Below are positions 1 to 10,540 of a DNA stretch of 64,000 nt, one piece after another (the stretch's first letter is position 1; each line of letters starts with the position of its first letter). The stretch spans positions 74,873,628-74,937,627 of the forward strand of contig OY978525.1 in NCBI GenBank assembly GCA_963854835.1. Reading direction: 5' to 3'. Under the pieces are notes generated by a model. It searched no databases. It worked only from the letters and a program-made list of their open reading frames with translations, and had not been told where the DNA came from. Both the position numbers and the translations under genes were made by a program. The DNA is from Megamerina dolium. Its lineage: Eukaryota; Arthropoda; Insecta; Diptera; Megamerinidae.

Positions 1-49
1 AGAAACAAATAATTATCTGTGGGGAGAAAGCGTAATTAATTTTTAATTA

Positions 50-695
50 GCCTTTATGTATTACTCTACCGGTCTCTGTCACAAGTGTGCTATTTCTGTC
101 TTCTTTAACATAGGGTTTTGAAAGTTTTGTTCCATATCGTTTCGTTTCACATAAATGATTTGTCCAGGCAGATATTGTTTTGGTTCGCAATTGCCTTTAT
201 TGTGGTGCTATAAGTCTTTTTGCTGTTCTTCTGTAGTGTCTCAATGTTTGAGTTCCTAACCTTTTCGTAATTGTCTGGTGTAAACCCCACATTTCTTCCA
301 AAAAATAGGTCTACTGGCTTTTTCCTGTCACTGAATGTATTGTATGATTGTATTCTGATACAGCTACTCTAAAAGTTCCTCGAAGTTTCTATGTGTTCCG
401 CTATCTTTTAGACATCGTATTATTTCTATTAGGGTTGAGTGGAAACGTTCAACCTGTCCGTTAGCTTGACATTTGTATGGGAGTGATGTGCAGATATCAA
501 AACCTAATTCATATTTCATCATCAATTTTATTGCGGATGATTTGAGGGATGGTTCATTGTCGATAATTATAGATTTTGGAACACCGAATGAAAATATAAT
601 GTCTCCAAGTGGTCTTCTTACGTCTTCTATTGATTTGTTTTTCAATATTTTGTTTGGGCATACTTGCAAACTTATCAAGTGCTGTCATTACTAGT
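50..695 (-). pseudogene. pol: Integrase fragment of gypsy element 1
   Basis: The frame 678 to 364 carries the second catalytic Asp (IIIDNEPSLKSS) and the catalytic Glu block (CQANGQVERFHSTL) of the DDE integrase core. The spacing is close to the D-35-E standard. Downstream, towards position 50, the C-terminal region (around QYLPGQIIYVKRN) can be followed only by changing frame, so at least one frameshift is present. The zinc-binding N-terminus and the first catalytic Asp are lost in the deletion. The fragment joins almost directly to gag. Confidence 0.75.
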
Positions 696-712
696 ATAGT
701 GTGCTGGTGGCA

Positions 713-1241
713 AGCTAGTAAGTTGGTACTCTAGGGTACCAATATCTCTTTTGTCTCAGTAGTGCATCATTAGACACTTATTTATTTTACCCTAGTTTAA
801 TGGAGTTTTATAGGATTCGACAGTGGTCTCCGCTTCTCCAACAAGTTTGTGCCTAACCATGTGGAGGATTGCATATTATTTGGGAGTACCACTTAAACTC
901 TCGTAGACCGAGAATATCCTGTCCACAGACTTTCGGCAGAAGTTAAATTCTTCTTGTGACCCTGAAAATTCCGTAAGACATTTAACTATGTCTGGAATCC
1001 TCTCTAGTTCATTTATATATTCTCTGGTCAGTTCTACCTGACAATCTGTACCCTCATTGTCTAAAAAGGAGTTGTTTAGGTTTTGAACTGTTATGGTCAC
1101 TAAGTCAGTTATCTGTCTTTGTAGTGTTTCGTTCATTGTCGGTGCAGTCTGGTTGGAAGTGGTTGGATTGTTAACACTTAGTTTGTTCAGCTGGTTTGCC
1201 AGTTCGTCGGCAGTAATTTCAGGCATTTTACACAAATACAA
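713..1241 (-). pseudogene. gag: gag N-terminal half of gypsy element 1
   Basis: The open part (1241 to 876, 121 residues) starts near MPEITADELANQLNKL and contains a short predicted helical region, as in N-terminal Gag domains of errantiviruses. After SLSGTPK a TAA stop interrupts it, but the same frame remains recognisable as protein for about 50 more residues before the internal deletion. No CCHC knuckle is visible, which is normal for gypsy-type Gag. It is non-functional because of the stop and the loss of the C-terminal half. Confidence 0.6.
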
Positions 1242-1810
1242 TTTCAGTTATTCAATTATTTTTAAATTGATTTATTATACACTAGAGGGACCGGCTTTAA
1301 GGGCTACGGTTTCGTAGTGTGAGTTTTACTTTTTATTAGTGTGATTTTAGCAAATTTAGCAAAAATTTAAATAAAGTGATTTAAATTTAATTTTTAATAG
1401 AGATTCTTGTAAAATGTGCTATTAGTAAAAGTATTATTATATTTATAACATATTAATGATTTTGTTTTCTTAATTTACAATTCCTTTAATGACATATTTT
1501 TCTTAAACGCTTTCTTTTCTCTTTTATAATTTTTCTAATTCAATTCACTTTCAATTTTTAAATTTCACCTTTTTAAATCTAACACTCAACTTAATCACTT
1601 AACACTTAACATAATCGTAATCATTTCGGCGACGTTAGTTGGATCCTGAACCTTAGGTACCTCTTAGCCACTTTATCTTCGACGTTGTTTTCGCTGAAAG
1701 ACTTCCAACTTGCTCTTTAATGGATGAGTTATGTCCGGAACTCTGCTCGTTGGATTTTTGCCCAAAAATGTTGTTCGAAAGATTTTTATCGTCTTGAAAT
1801 CGTTATTTTG

Positions 1811-1829
1811 GGTCCCTGCTCGGGCGCCA
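1811..1829 (-). promoter_or_regulatory. Primer-binding site (tRNA-Lys type)
   Basis: The minus strand reads TGGCGCCCGAGCAGGGACC, which is the form of a retroviral primer-binding site for a tRNA-Lys. It directly abuts the LTR end and fixes the orientation of element 1. Confidence 0.75.
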
Positions 1830-2122
1830 GTTATGAATTTGCTGCACTGAGTTCTTATTTAAAAAAGGCCGATGCCTACCTTATTACTCACAGTCTAATT
1901 ACAAACTGAAATTAATTATTAAACTGAATTATAACAAAGCCAAATTTACTGCCTCGAAACCAAATGACCGTATCATATTCCTTATGGAATTTGGTGTTAT
2001 CGTTGTTCTGGTTATTGTTGGTTATTTTGGACAGCTGTGTAAACTGCAACGAATGCAGTTATTTTTGTGGGAATGGAATTTATGCTTTTTTTGGTAAGTT
2101 TCAAATTTATATGTTGTTAACT
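1830..2122 (-). repeat. 5' LTR of gypsy element 1
   Basis: About 293 bp. It starts AGTTAACAACAT on the minus strand and ends immediately before the TGGCGCCC primer-binding site. No second copy exists in the window, so the borders rest on the PBS and on the gypsy-type LTR terminus. A short open frame on the plus strand across this LTR is not a gene. Confidence 0.65.
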
Positions 2123-2265
2123 TACATGCTCTTGCCTGGGTTTTTTATTTTAATATACGAACCGTCTATAGCACCTATCACTCCTAAGAAACGGAGAGCA
2201 CGGTAAAATCTACATAAATAAATAAATGCTATAAATGTGCCTCTTTTCATACTGTACAGAACTGA

Positions 2266-2553
2266 AACTGGAGTGTTGCCCCAGAGTATAAATAGGGCTA
2301 GTTGTTGACAGATGAATCAATTGAATTCGGAAAGTGATCACGCAAGCAATGATACAGTATCAGAGACAAAAATTGCAAGTACATTAAAGAGTCATTGTAA
2401 ATAGTTGATTGTAAATAGAGTTGATTAAATAAATTGTTGCTGTATATATGTTAGTTGTATAAAATAAGTGTTGCAATTATTATGGACACAATTCAGTGAT
2501 CGAACAAGGCCGATTCGAGTAGAATTAAACGTTCACAAAATAAAAACGTAACA
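2266..2553 (+). repeat. Partial 5' LTR of SAP-gypsy copy A
   Basis: It aligns with the second half of the intact LTRs (compare 5820-6112). It has a TATA box (AGTATAAATAGGGC near 2285), AATAAA-like signals, and the family LTR end AAAACGTAACA. The first about 150 bp of the LTR are missing. Confidence 0.8.
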
Positions 2554-2585
2554 ATTTGTATCAGAAATGAGATTCTGTTAAGATA

Positions 2586-3857
2586 GTGAAAATTGACCAG
2601 CTAAAAGTGGACCAACTTAAAAAGCTGTTGGTAGAGATGAATCTATCGTCATCAGGTGCAAAAGCGAAACTTCTGGTGAGGCTAAGGCAAGCCATGGATG
2701 CTAAGAGTATTAACGCAGAAGGACATAAGTTCTTTGAGGAAGCCGATATACATGCAGTTGTGCACGCTGAAGAAGAGAGCAAGATAGATTCGAGTGGTCA
2801 ACTTGTGGAAGTTATGAAAACCATGATGCAACAGCAGCAAAAACAGCTGCAAGAACATTCGGTTGAATTGCGTATGGAAATTGAAGAAGGTTCATCTCGC
2901 CAAGAAAATGTCATTGGAGAATTCCAGAAGACAATTAACTACAAACTTCAAGAAATTTCTGGGGCTATTAACGAGAAAGTTGCAGAACTAAAAGAACATG
3001 TATATGAAATTTCTGGTGCCATTAAAGAAAAAGTCACGGATCTGAAGGAACATGTAGATGACTTGGAAAATAAATTCGAGAAATTAGAGCTCGAACTCAA
3101 TCAAATACAAATAAATTGACCATGTACATCAAGGATAAGTGTGTCCTCTCAGAGAGAGGGCAGCCACATAACCTAACCTAATCTAATATCAGGGATTAAG
3201 GAAATTAGTACAATCAAGCTAAAGCCTCCGACATCTGATGGAACCACGCCTTTCAACACCTTCAAACTTCAGTTCGAGACTGCAGCTTCGAATAGTCGCA
3301 TTAAAACTTAATGCTTCCGAAGTGTTATCGTTCCAGAGAAAGATCGTGGTAGCTATCAATCACTGATGGACACAATACAGCGGAAATATGAAAATTAACA
3401 TAACAGTCAATTACATCTAGTCGAATTAAGATCGCGAGTGTAACGGAGTAATGAGAGCCTTCAGGATTTCGCATCTGATATTGAGCGCTTATGTTATCTT
3501 ACGTCCTCCGGTAATTCAGAAGAATTCCTCGAAAAAATAAAAATAGAGGCATTCATCGACGGAATACGTGCTGGAGAGAGTTTGCGTGCCCTAATCATGT
3601 CACCAAGGAATACATATGCAGAAACAGTCAATAATGCCTTGACGTTTGAAGCCGCCAGTTTGATGTGTCGACCAAAGTAACCGCATTTGCTACAAACTAG
3701 GACACATGGCCCGTTACTGCCATCAGTCGGTTGCGAAGCCTAAAGGAAGAATAAGGAATCAACCCAAAAGAAAATTTCCTGGTAAGTGCTTCATATGCGA
3801 CCAAGGACACATGGCGCGTAATTGCCGTCTACGACGCAAGCAACAAAGATCCAATTA
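2586..3857 (+). pseudogene. gag: SAP-domain Gag, copy A, broken
   Basis: The 177-residue open frame begins one codon after the family start; the start codon ATG is ATA here (2583-2585). Residues about 1-40 form a SAP-like helix-turn-helix (KVDQLKKLLVEMNLSSSGAK), followed by an acidic stretch, a Gln run and a coiled coil. The frame stops at 3117, just before the SINE insertion. Capsid-like sequence continues with frameshifts to about 3660, and CCHC remnants follow (CFICD-QGHMARNC-like near 3790). SAP motifs bind AT-rich DNA in other proteins; a chromatin-tethering role here is inference. Confidence 0.75.
3140..3187 (+). repeat. 5'-truncated SINE tail inserted in copy A gag
   Basis: The insert reads GTGTCCTCTCAGAGAGAGGG followed by a CACATAACCTAACCTAAT tail. 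It is flanked by near-identical ATCAAGGATAAG (3128-3139) and ATCAGGGATTAAG (3188-3200), which look like a target-site duplication. The same sequence, inverted, is the end of the SINE at 30301-30620. Confidence 0.7.
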
Positions 3858-4251
3858 ATTTTCAATATTTTTCATTATACTTAAAATAAACTTGAAAAAA
3901 CACATTAGTAATGATGTGCTTTGTGTTTCTGCTGCTGTTACAAACGATGATGTCGTTTATTTATTATAATATAAGAATGATAACACACGTTATTTTTTCT
4001 ATTATAAATTAATAATATTTATTCGCAATTAACGTGTAGATTAATAAATAGAGGGAGAGAGATTCAAATTGGCGCGCACTAGCTTTCTATTTACTTTTGA
4101 GTTGTAACTTGGGAATAGGAAATATAAAAAAACGGTAGGCAAGAATAAGAGATTGGTATTAAAAGCTTTTACTTTTGATTAAAATTATTTTTTAAAATTA
4201 AAATTTCAGTATGAAATTCCAATTATTTTATTATAATATTAGTATTTATAT
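3858..4251. other. AT-rich spacer, nothing recognised
   Basis: No coding potential or family match was seen. The sequence is roughly 75% A/T with short simple stretches. It ends in GTATTTATAT, which is the left target-site duplication of the adjoining SINE. Confidence 0.6.
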
Positions 4252-4611
4252 TGTAGTGGGTGCCGTGGCAAAGTGGTTAGTGCGTTGGCCTTCTCATCCG
4301 TAGGTTGTGGGTTCAATCCCCGACTGTGACACATTTAATATTTTTTTCTTTCGAACGGTGCTCGGCAAACAATTGGCAATTCTTCCGACAGTAACAATTT
4401 GCCATGGAAAGCCTTCTAAAAGAACTCTGTGACAAAGCTGAGAAAAGGTGATGTCACGAGGGTTCTGCCGTTCGGAACCGGCTAAAATAAGTAGATCCCT
4501 TCTAATACTGTCCAAAATTTAACACGCACAACAATACTGGAAGAGAAGCTAGGCCAAAGAGCAGTTCGGGGCTTATAAGTGTGACATAGTTTTTTTTTTT
4601 TTTTAGGATTT
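4252..4611 (+). mobile_element. tRNA-derived SINE, copy 1 (T-tail type)
   Basis: The head (from 4258, GGGTGCCGTGGCAAAGTGG) has an RNA polymerase III A box (TGGCAAAGTGG) and a B box (GGTTCAATCCC), as in a tRNA gene. A body of about 270 bp follows, with the conserved block CTGCCGTTCGGAACCGGC, and the element ends in a run of T. It is flanked by a perfect 10-bp target-site duplication, GTATTTATAT at 4242-4251 and 4612-4621. It is non-autonomous; the partner LINE is unknown. Confidence 0.88.
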
Positions 4612-4747
4612 GTATTTATATGCACTTTCACTTGCACGTGTCCATAGAGCTCAGCACTGGAAAACTTCAATAGATGTGCATCCAACAGCAGTGTCTCAAT
4701 GTTCATTGGCATTTTACCCAGTGTCCACAGTCGCGAAAGTGGTAGTC

Positions 4748-5203
4748 CGTAAGATTTGCAAAAATGTTAATAGTTTTATAAACTTATGCATACATTTTAA
4801 TCTAAATGTAACAATGCAGTAAATAGTACTAATAGTGTGTTTCGATTTACACGGATGAAAAAATTGTATCTTAATAATAGTACTACACGTTTTGTAATTT
4901 TTTATAATTGGACAATTTTAGTGAATTTTGGTTGGGCGAAAAAGAGTAAAAGTTGCAAAAACCAGTTTTGTGCTTATTTGGCATTTTATTTTATTATTCC
5001 GTAAAATTAATTGCGTTTTAGTGCATATATATGAATATATTACAACTACTTTTCATACCTACATTTCATACTACTATAATTTTAAGCTGAAAAGTTATGT
5101 CAACAGGCAAAGGCAGACAAGAAACCAAAAATGGCCAGAGAGTATAGCAGTACCAATAGATAGTGAACTCACAGATAGAATAAGTGTTGCAAAATACATA
5201 TAG
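4748..5203 (+). repeat. Unclassified dispersed repeat, copy 1
   Basis: It shares colinear similarity, by eye about 70-75%, with 19375-20385 on the opposite strand. Shared blocks include ATAGTTTTATAAA-TTATGCATA, ATTTTATTTTATTATTCCGT and AAAAATGGCCAGAGAGTA. This copy lacks both MITEs that interrupt the other one, so it preserves the empty sites. No coding frame is shared between the copies. Confidence 0.7.
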
Positions 5204-5674
5204 AAAACGAAAAATCTCTGGGTGGTAGAGTTTCTTTCCGTTCTTTAGCATTCAGTGGTAACAATATTCACAATAATCACTGTCCGTGATTAGGGGTTAA
5301 TATACCAAGCAACTCTGGCTGAGTACCAAAGAATAGTAACATTTTATTTTTATTACACAAATATCAACCAAGGAATGAATGTACTACATTTATTATTCTT
5401 TTTATTTTATAACAAAAATATTAAAAATGTATTGATATTGACTTTTTGTAAAAATGTTATTTTTTTTTAGCTATTCCGATAAGGCCTATTTCCGTTACCA
5501 CTTTTTTGAGAACCCGGTTCACCTTGGATTCGGAATCGACAGAACCGGTTCATTAAATACTCGGAATCGCACATCGCTAGTGGTGAACATTTTTGGCGGG
5601 AAAAAGTGTGGTATGTTCCATGATAAGGGCTTAGTGCATATGGTTTGAGCAATTGCGTTGATGTATGTGACTAT

Positions 5675-6112
5675 TGTAACGAGTATCGATAGTTGATTAC
5701 TCATCACTATTGTGACTGACACTATTGGCAGCATCGAAACGAATGTCAACAAAAAGAAATGAGCGATAACCAGAACAAGCCAACGAGAAAGGAAGAGAAG
5801 AATCTCGATAAAGGAAGATTCTGGGGTGTTGCCAACAGAGTATAAATAGAGCCAGTGTTGAGAAGTGAGAATCAATCTAATTCCGAACGTGATTGCGAAA
5901 ACATTGATACAGAGGCAAAAGTTGCAAGTACATTTAAGTGTTATAGTAAGTAGTTGATTGTAAACAGAGTTGATTGTAAATAGAGATTATTAAATAAATT
6001 GTTGTTGTATATAGTTGTATAAAATAAGTGTTGCAGTTATTATTAACAGAATCCAGTGATCGAACAAGGTAATTCAAATAGAATTAAACGTTCACAGAAT
6101 AAAAACGTAACA
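5675..6112 (+). repeat. 5' LTR of SAP-gypsy copy B
   Basis: 438 bp, TG...CA ends. It contains a TATA box (GAGTATAAATAGAGCC near 5837) and AATAAA near 5993. The 3' partner is 17 bp shorter because of a deletion in the repeated TTGATTGTAAA segment. Confidence 0.9.
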
Positions 6113-6114
6113 AT

Positions 6115-6132
6115 TGGTGTCAGAAGTGGGAT
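6115..6132 (+). promoter_or_regulatory. Primer-binding site of SAP-gypsy copy B
   Basis: TGGTGTCAGAAGTGGGAT lies two bases after the LTR. It has the form complementary to a tRNA 3' end ending in CCA; a tRNA-Leu is my best guess. The same site is intact in copies C and D and mutated in copy A. Confidence 0.7.
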
Positions 6133-6141
6133 TCTGTAAAG

Positions 6142-7060
6142 ATGGTGAAAATTGACCAACTAAAAGTGGACCAGCTTAAAAAGCTGTTGGTAGAGATGAA
6201 TCTATCGTCATCAGGTGCAAAGGCAGAACTGCTGGTGAGGCTGAGGCAAGCTATGGAGGCTAAGGGAATTAATGTAGAAGAACATGAGTTCTTCGAGGAA
6301 GCCGATATACAAGCAGTTGTGCACGTTGAGGAAGAGAGCAAGGTAGATTCGAGTGGTCAACTCATGGAATTTATGAAAACCATGATGCAACAGCAGCAGT
6401 TACAACAAAATGAATCTCGCATTGACTCCAAGCTTCAAGAACATTCGGCTGAATTGCGTATGAAATTTCAAGAAGGTTCGTCCCGCCAAGAAAACGCTAT
6501 GGGAGAATTCCAGAAAACAATTGACTACAAGTTTCAAGAACATTCGGCTCGCCAAGAGGGCGTTATTAGTGAATTGCGTATGGAAATTCAAGAACATTCG
6601 GCTCGCCAAGAACACGTCATCGAAAATCTACAAAAAGGAATTGAACTTAGATTTCAGGAAATTTCCGGAGCTATTAATGACAAAGTCACAGAGCTGAAAG
6701 AACACGTGGATGAGTTGGATGATAAGCTGAAGGAACATGTCGACGACTGGGAAGATAAGTTCGAGAAATTACAGCACGAACTCAATCAACTAAAAATAAA
6801 TGGACCAGCCACATCAGTGATAAGAGAGTCAACTAGTGTGTCAGGCATTCAAATCTGTAGTGCAGCCTGAAGCAAGAACAACAGGTCGACGCGAAATCAA
6901 ATTTACTGGTAAGTGCTTTATTTGCGACAAACCAGGACACATGGCGCGTGCCTGCCGTCTACGACGAAAGCGATCAAGATCGAATTCTCCAGGAAGACAA
7001 AAGAAGGAGAATAAGGTGGATAGCGATCGCTCCACTAACACAAATCCATCGTTAAACTAG
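6142..7060 (+). pseudogene. gag: SAP-domain Gag, copy B, capsid deleted
   Basis: The start ATG at 6142 gives MVKIDQLKVDQLKKLL. The SAP-like domain covers residues about 1-40, an acidic linker and a Gln-rich run follow, then a coiled coil made of repeated units around QEHSARQE. After residue about 228 some 540 bp of capsid sequence present in copies C and D is missing. The downstream nucleocapsid continues in another frame (6836-7060) with one CCHC knuckle, CFICDKPGHMARAC, and a basic tail. The first frame stops at 6870. It cannot make a normal capsid. Confidence 0.85.
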
Positions 7061-7137
7061 ATCGAGTCAGTTCAGCGGGGCGTGAACTGACTCCAACAGT
7101 TGGTTGCCCCATCATTCACATTTCACAACTACAGCGT

Positions 7138-9650
7138 GTGCCAAGCAGCTTGACTATTGATGGAAAATTGGACAATATGGAATTCATGTTAACTCTGGAC
7201 ACTGGTGCATCACATTCTATAATCAAGAGCGATTTGGTAAAGAGGTTTGAGCCTTTAATGGGAATAAAATTGCGTACAGCAACGGGTGAGGATGCACAAA
7301 TTCTGAGCAAGATAAAGAAACGAGTATCTATTGGAAATTGCACATGGGAATGTCGACCACATGAATTCATTGTGGTCGACATCATCGATGACGTAATAAT
7401 TGGTGTTGATTTTATGATTGGCAACGGATTTACGTTAGATTTAAATCAACGGATACTGCGCTATGCAAATGTCGAACTACCATTGAACATCGGTTACAAG
7501 TGTAGTGGGAACATCAAACGAGCACTGGCATGTCAACGCCAAGAGGTTCCAGCAAAATCAGAAGCTGTGATATGGGCACAGATGAATGTGGATGATGGGA
7601 CAGGCAAGTTGTGGTTAGTGGAAGCAGATAAAGATATACAAAATAAAAACATCATACCTGGTAGGACGTTAGTGGAACCTAAAGAAAATGGAATAGTACC
7701 TATGCGAATATTAAATCCAACTAATACATCTACAGTTGTGAAGAAAGGAATGGTGATTGGTCATTGCCAGGAAGTTACTGCCATAGTAGACTGCGAAAAG
7801 GGTTCATCGATAAAAAGTGGAAGATCAGGAACTGTCAGAGTGGAAATAAAAGCACAGATGGAAGAATGATCAGGTGTGCTTACCAACCAGCAAAAAGAAA
7901 AGGCTTTACAACTATTGGAGAAGTACAGTTCAATCTTTTCTTCAAATGGAAAAACTGGAGGACGAACAACCATCGTGAAGCATCACATTGACACCGGTGA
8001 TTCTAGACCAATTCGTCAAACACCACGACGAGTTCCATTGGCCAAAAGAGACGAAGCCATTAAGCTGATTTCCGATATGCAGAAACAAGGTGTTATTGAA
8101 CCATCAGCGAGTCCATGGAGTTCACCAGTTGTGCTGGTAAAGAAGAAGGATGGAAGTACTCGATTCTGTGTGGATTACAGAAAGCTGAATGAGATTACGA
8201 AAAAAGACAGCTATCCACTGCCAAGAATCGATGACACTCTGGACACACTATCTGGTGCGAAGTGGTTCTCAACTCTTGATTTGCAAAGTGGATACTGGCA
8301 AGTGGAACTTGGTAAGGAGGACAAAGAGAAAACAGCTTTCAGTATTGGCGATGGTCTATGGCAATTTACAGTCATGCCATTTGGTTTATGCAATGCGCCA
8401 GCTACTTTCGAACGTTTGATGGAGCGTGTACTCAGAGGACTACACTGGAAAACGTGCTTGGTGTACCTCGATGACATTATCGTGATGGGAAAAGATTTTA
8501 ACGACCACCTGGAAAAGTTGAAAGAAGTATTTGAGCGTATACAATCAGCAGGGCTTAAACTGAATATGAAAAAGTGTTCACTCTTCAGGAGAGAAGTTAA
8601 ATATCTTGGTCATAAAGTAACAACAGACGGGGTACATACCGACGAGGAGAAAGTAGCAGCAGTACAAGAATGGCCTATTCCATCGAATCTTCACGAGTTA
8701 AGAAGCTTCCTAGGCTTATGTACCTACTATAGACGATTTGTTCCTGGATTTGCAAACATCGCCAGCAGTCCGCATGAGTTAACAAGAAATAACAAAACAT
8801 TTGTGTGGGGCGAGGAACAACAGAAAGCATTCGAACAGCTGAAAGAAAGATTCTGTTCAGCACCATTATTAGCGTATCCAGTACCTTGTCAAAAGTTTGT
8901 GTTGGATACAGATGCGAGTGGCTATGGAATAGGTGGTGTGCTCTCTCAGATCATAGGTGGGCAAGAAAAAGTAATAGTACTACAGTAAAATCCTGTCGAA
9001 GCCAGAAAGAAACTACTGTGTCACTCGAAGAGAGTTACTCGCAATACTGGAATGTGTAAAGTATTTTCATAAATACTTGTACGGTCAGTCATTTCATCTA
9101 CGAACTGACCACGCAGCGCTAAGGTGGTTATTGCAATTTAAAAACCCAGAAGGACAATTGGCGCGCTGGATTGAAAGGCTGTAGAGTTATGATTTTACCA
9201 TCGAACATCGTAAAGGAGGACATCACGGCAACGCGGATGCTCTATCTCGTCGTCCTTGCAAAATGGAATGTAAACATTGTTCTCGAGTGGAAAGCAAGGA
9301 GCACATTGTCGACATACGACTTACGAATATATTGCCGGAGGAGTCATGGACCACCGAACGAGTGCAAGAAGATCAGCGGAACGACCCAGATCTCGTAAAG
9401 ATTATGGAATACAAGGAGCAGGGCATACGTCCAGATTGGCAAGAAATGGCTAATGAGAGTCCAATAGCAAAGGCATACTGGGCGCAGTGGCAAAGCCTGC
9501 ACTTACGAGACGGATGTTTATTCCGAACATGGGAAAGTGAAGATGGAAAAATCACATGATCTTCTAGTGGTACCCAAGGCAAGAATAAATGAAGTGATAG
9601 CTGAGTATCACAATGCCTCCAGTGGAGGGCATTTGGGAATCACCAAAACC
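7138..9650 (+). pseudogene. pol: Pol of SAP-gypsy copy B: protease, RT, RNase H
   Basis: The aspartic protease (7138-7869) has LTLDTGASHS at the active site and DVIIGVDF as the flap partner. TGA at 7867-7869 breaks the frame where copy C has a Trp codon. RT (7876 onwards) has FSTLDLQSGYWQV (motif A), FGLCNAPATFERLM (motif B) and YLDDIIV (motif C). RNase H starts VLDTDASGYG near 8900; a frameshift lies at about 8985 and an in-frame TAG at 9181. A further frameshift near 9555 precedes the start of integrase. Every catalytic residue of protease and RT is present, yet no uninterrupted polyprotein is possible. Confidence 0.88.
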
Positions 9651-9961
9651 TTCGGGAACAGTTGGATGAAGTACATCAGTTCATCAGAGAGCGGTCGCAG
9701 ATGATAAGCGATAAGATGAAGGCCAGGTATGACTTGTAAGCAAATTCAGAAGGGTTCTATGAAGGAGAGCTTGTAATGCGTCATAATCCACAACGAAAGA
9801 AAGGCCTGTCCCCTAAACTACAGACTCATTGGGAAGGACCATATGAGATTATAGCAAAGATAAATGACGTAGTGTATCGTATTCAACGTGCCTGGAATAA
9901 AAGAGCAAAGTTTAAAGTAGTGCACTTGGAGCGACTTGCGCTATATCGAGGGGAAGTATAA
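9651..9961 (+). pseudogene. pol: Integrase C-terminal end, copy B
   Basis: At about 9650 the sequence jumps from the integrase zinc-finger start (HNASSGGHLGITKT) to the C-terminal region. The whole DDE core, roughly 800 bp, is absent. The remaining frame (9776-9961) has a chromodomain-like or GPY-type tail (LQTHWEGPYEIIAKINDVVY) and ends just before the polypurine tract. The junction is the same family sequence as in copies C and D apart from the deletion. Confidence 0.82.
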
Positions 9962-9986
9962 AAACTTGTTCGGGACGAACAAGGTT

Positions 9987-9999
9987 AAGAGGAGGGCAG
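9987..9999 (+). promoter_or_regulatory. Polypurine tract, copy B
   Basis: AAGAGGAGGGCAG lies directly upstream of the 3' LTR, the position of the plus-strand DNA primer. Confidence 0.75.
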
Positions 10000-10420
10000 T
10001 GTAACGAGTATCGATAGTTGATTACTCATCACTATTGTGACTGACACTATTGGCAGCATCGAAACGAATGTCAACAAAAAGAAATGAGCGATAACCAGAA
10101 CAAGCCAACGAGAAAGGAAGAGAAGAATCTCGATAAAGGAAGATTCTGGGGTGTTGCCAACAGAGTATAAATAGAGCCAGTGTTGAGGAGGAAAATCAAT
10201 CTAATTCCGAACGTGATTGCGAAAACATTGATACAGAGGCAAAAGTTGCAAGTACATTTAAGTGTTATAGTAAATAGTTGATTGTAAATAGAGATTATTA
10301 AATAAATTGTTGTTGTATATAGTTGTATAAAATAAGTGTTGCAGTTATTATTAACAGAATCCAGTGATCGAACAAGGTAATTCAAATAGAATTAAACGTT
10401 CACAGAATAAAAACGTAACA
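10000..10420 (+). repeat. 3' LTR of SAP-gypsy copy B
   Basis: 421 bp with the same ends as the 5' LTR. Apart from the 17-bp length difference and a few substitutions the two LTRs match, suggesting a fairly recent insertion. Confidence 0.9.
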
Positions 10421-10540
10421 GTATTTTAGTTCTTATTTCAGTTCTGGATTTTCTAAGCTGAGTACGATAATTTTTTTTTATCTCGCAGAATGGCAAAATT
10501 TCGAACAATTCGATAAGAGTAATTGTTTATGGAACTTTAA

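Larger units (their letters stand above)
1..2122 (-). mobile_element. Ty3/gypsy (errantivirus-like) element 1, truncated, internally deleted
   Basis: Read on the minus strand the order is LTR (2122 to 1830), a primer-binding site matching a tRNA-Lys end, a gag start, then an integrase fragment running towards position 1. Protease, reverse transcriptase and RNase H are missing between gag and integrase, so about 3 kb has been deleted. The LTR begins AGTTAAC and ends TAAC(T) before TGGCGCC, the arrangement known for Drosophila gypsy. The base quartet just outside the LTR is TACA, compatible with the alternating pyrimidine-purine targets of gypsy. The 3' LTR is not in the window. Family assignment is from integrase motifs and the PBS; env cannot be judged. 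Confidence 0.8.
2266..3857 (+). mobile_element. SAP-gypsy family copy A (LTR remnant plus gag), degraded
   Basis: This is a 5' piece of a Ty3/gypsy family found five times in the window. It comprises a truncated LTR (2266-2553), a mutated primer-binding site after the LTR end, and gag up to the CCHC knuckles. Pol is absent. A SINE tail fragment has inserted near 3140. Base divergence from copies B-D is visibly high (small indels every few dozen bases), so this is among the oldest copies here. Confidence 0.85.
5675..10420 (+). mobile_element. SAP-gypsy copy B, with both LTRs, internally deleted
   Basis: The LTRs at 5675-6112 and 10000-10420 both begin TGTAACGAG and end CGTAACA. A primer-binding site follows the left LTR and a polypurine tract precedes the right one. 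Flanking quartets are CTAT and GTAT, a possible 4-bp duplication with one change. Coding order is Gag, protease, RT, RNase H, integrase. The capsid part of Gag and the integrase core are deleted, and there are nonsense codons and frameshifts in pol. It is the only copy here that keeps the RT. The element sits in an intron of the host-like gene. Confidence 0.92.

Noticed and set aside
1964..2206. 80-codon plus-strand frame with hydrophobic segments.
   Set aside because: It overlaps the LTR of gypsy element 1 and its edge; no homologue pattern.
4294..4515. Minus-strand frame of 73 codons with a protein-like look (also at 14546-14740).
   Set aside because: Both are the complement of the SINE body; similarity between them reflects the repeat.
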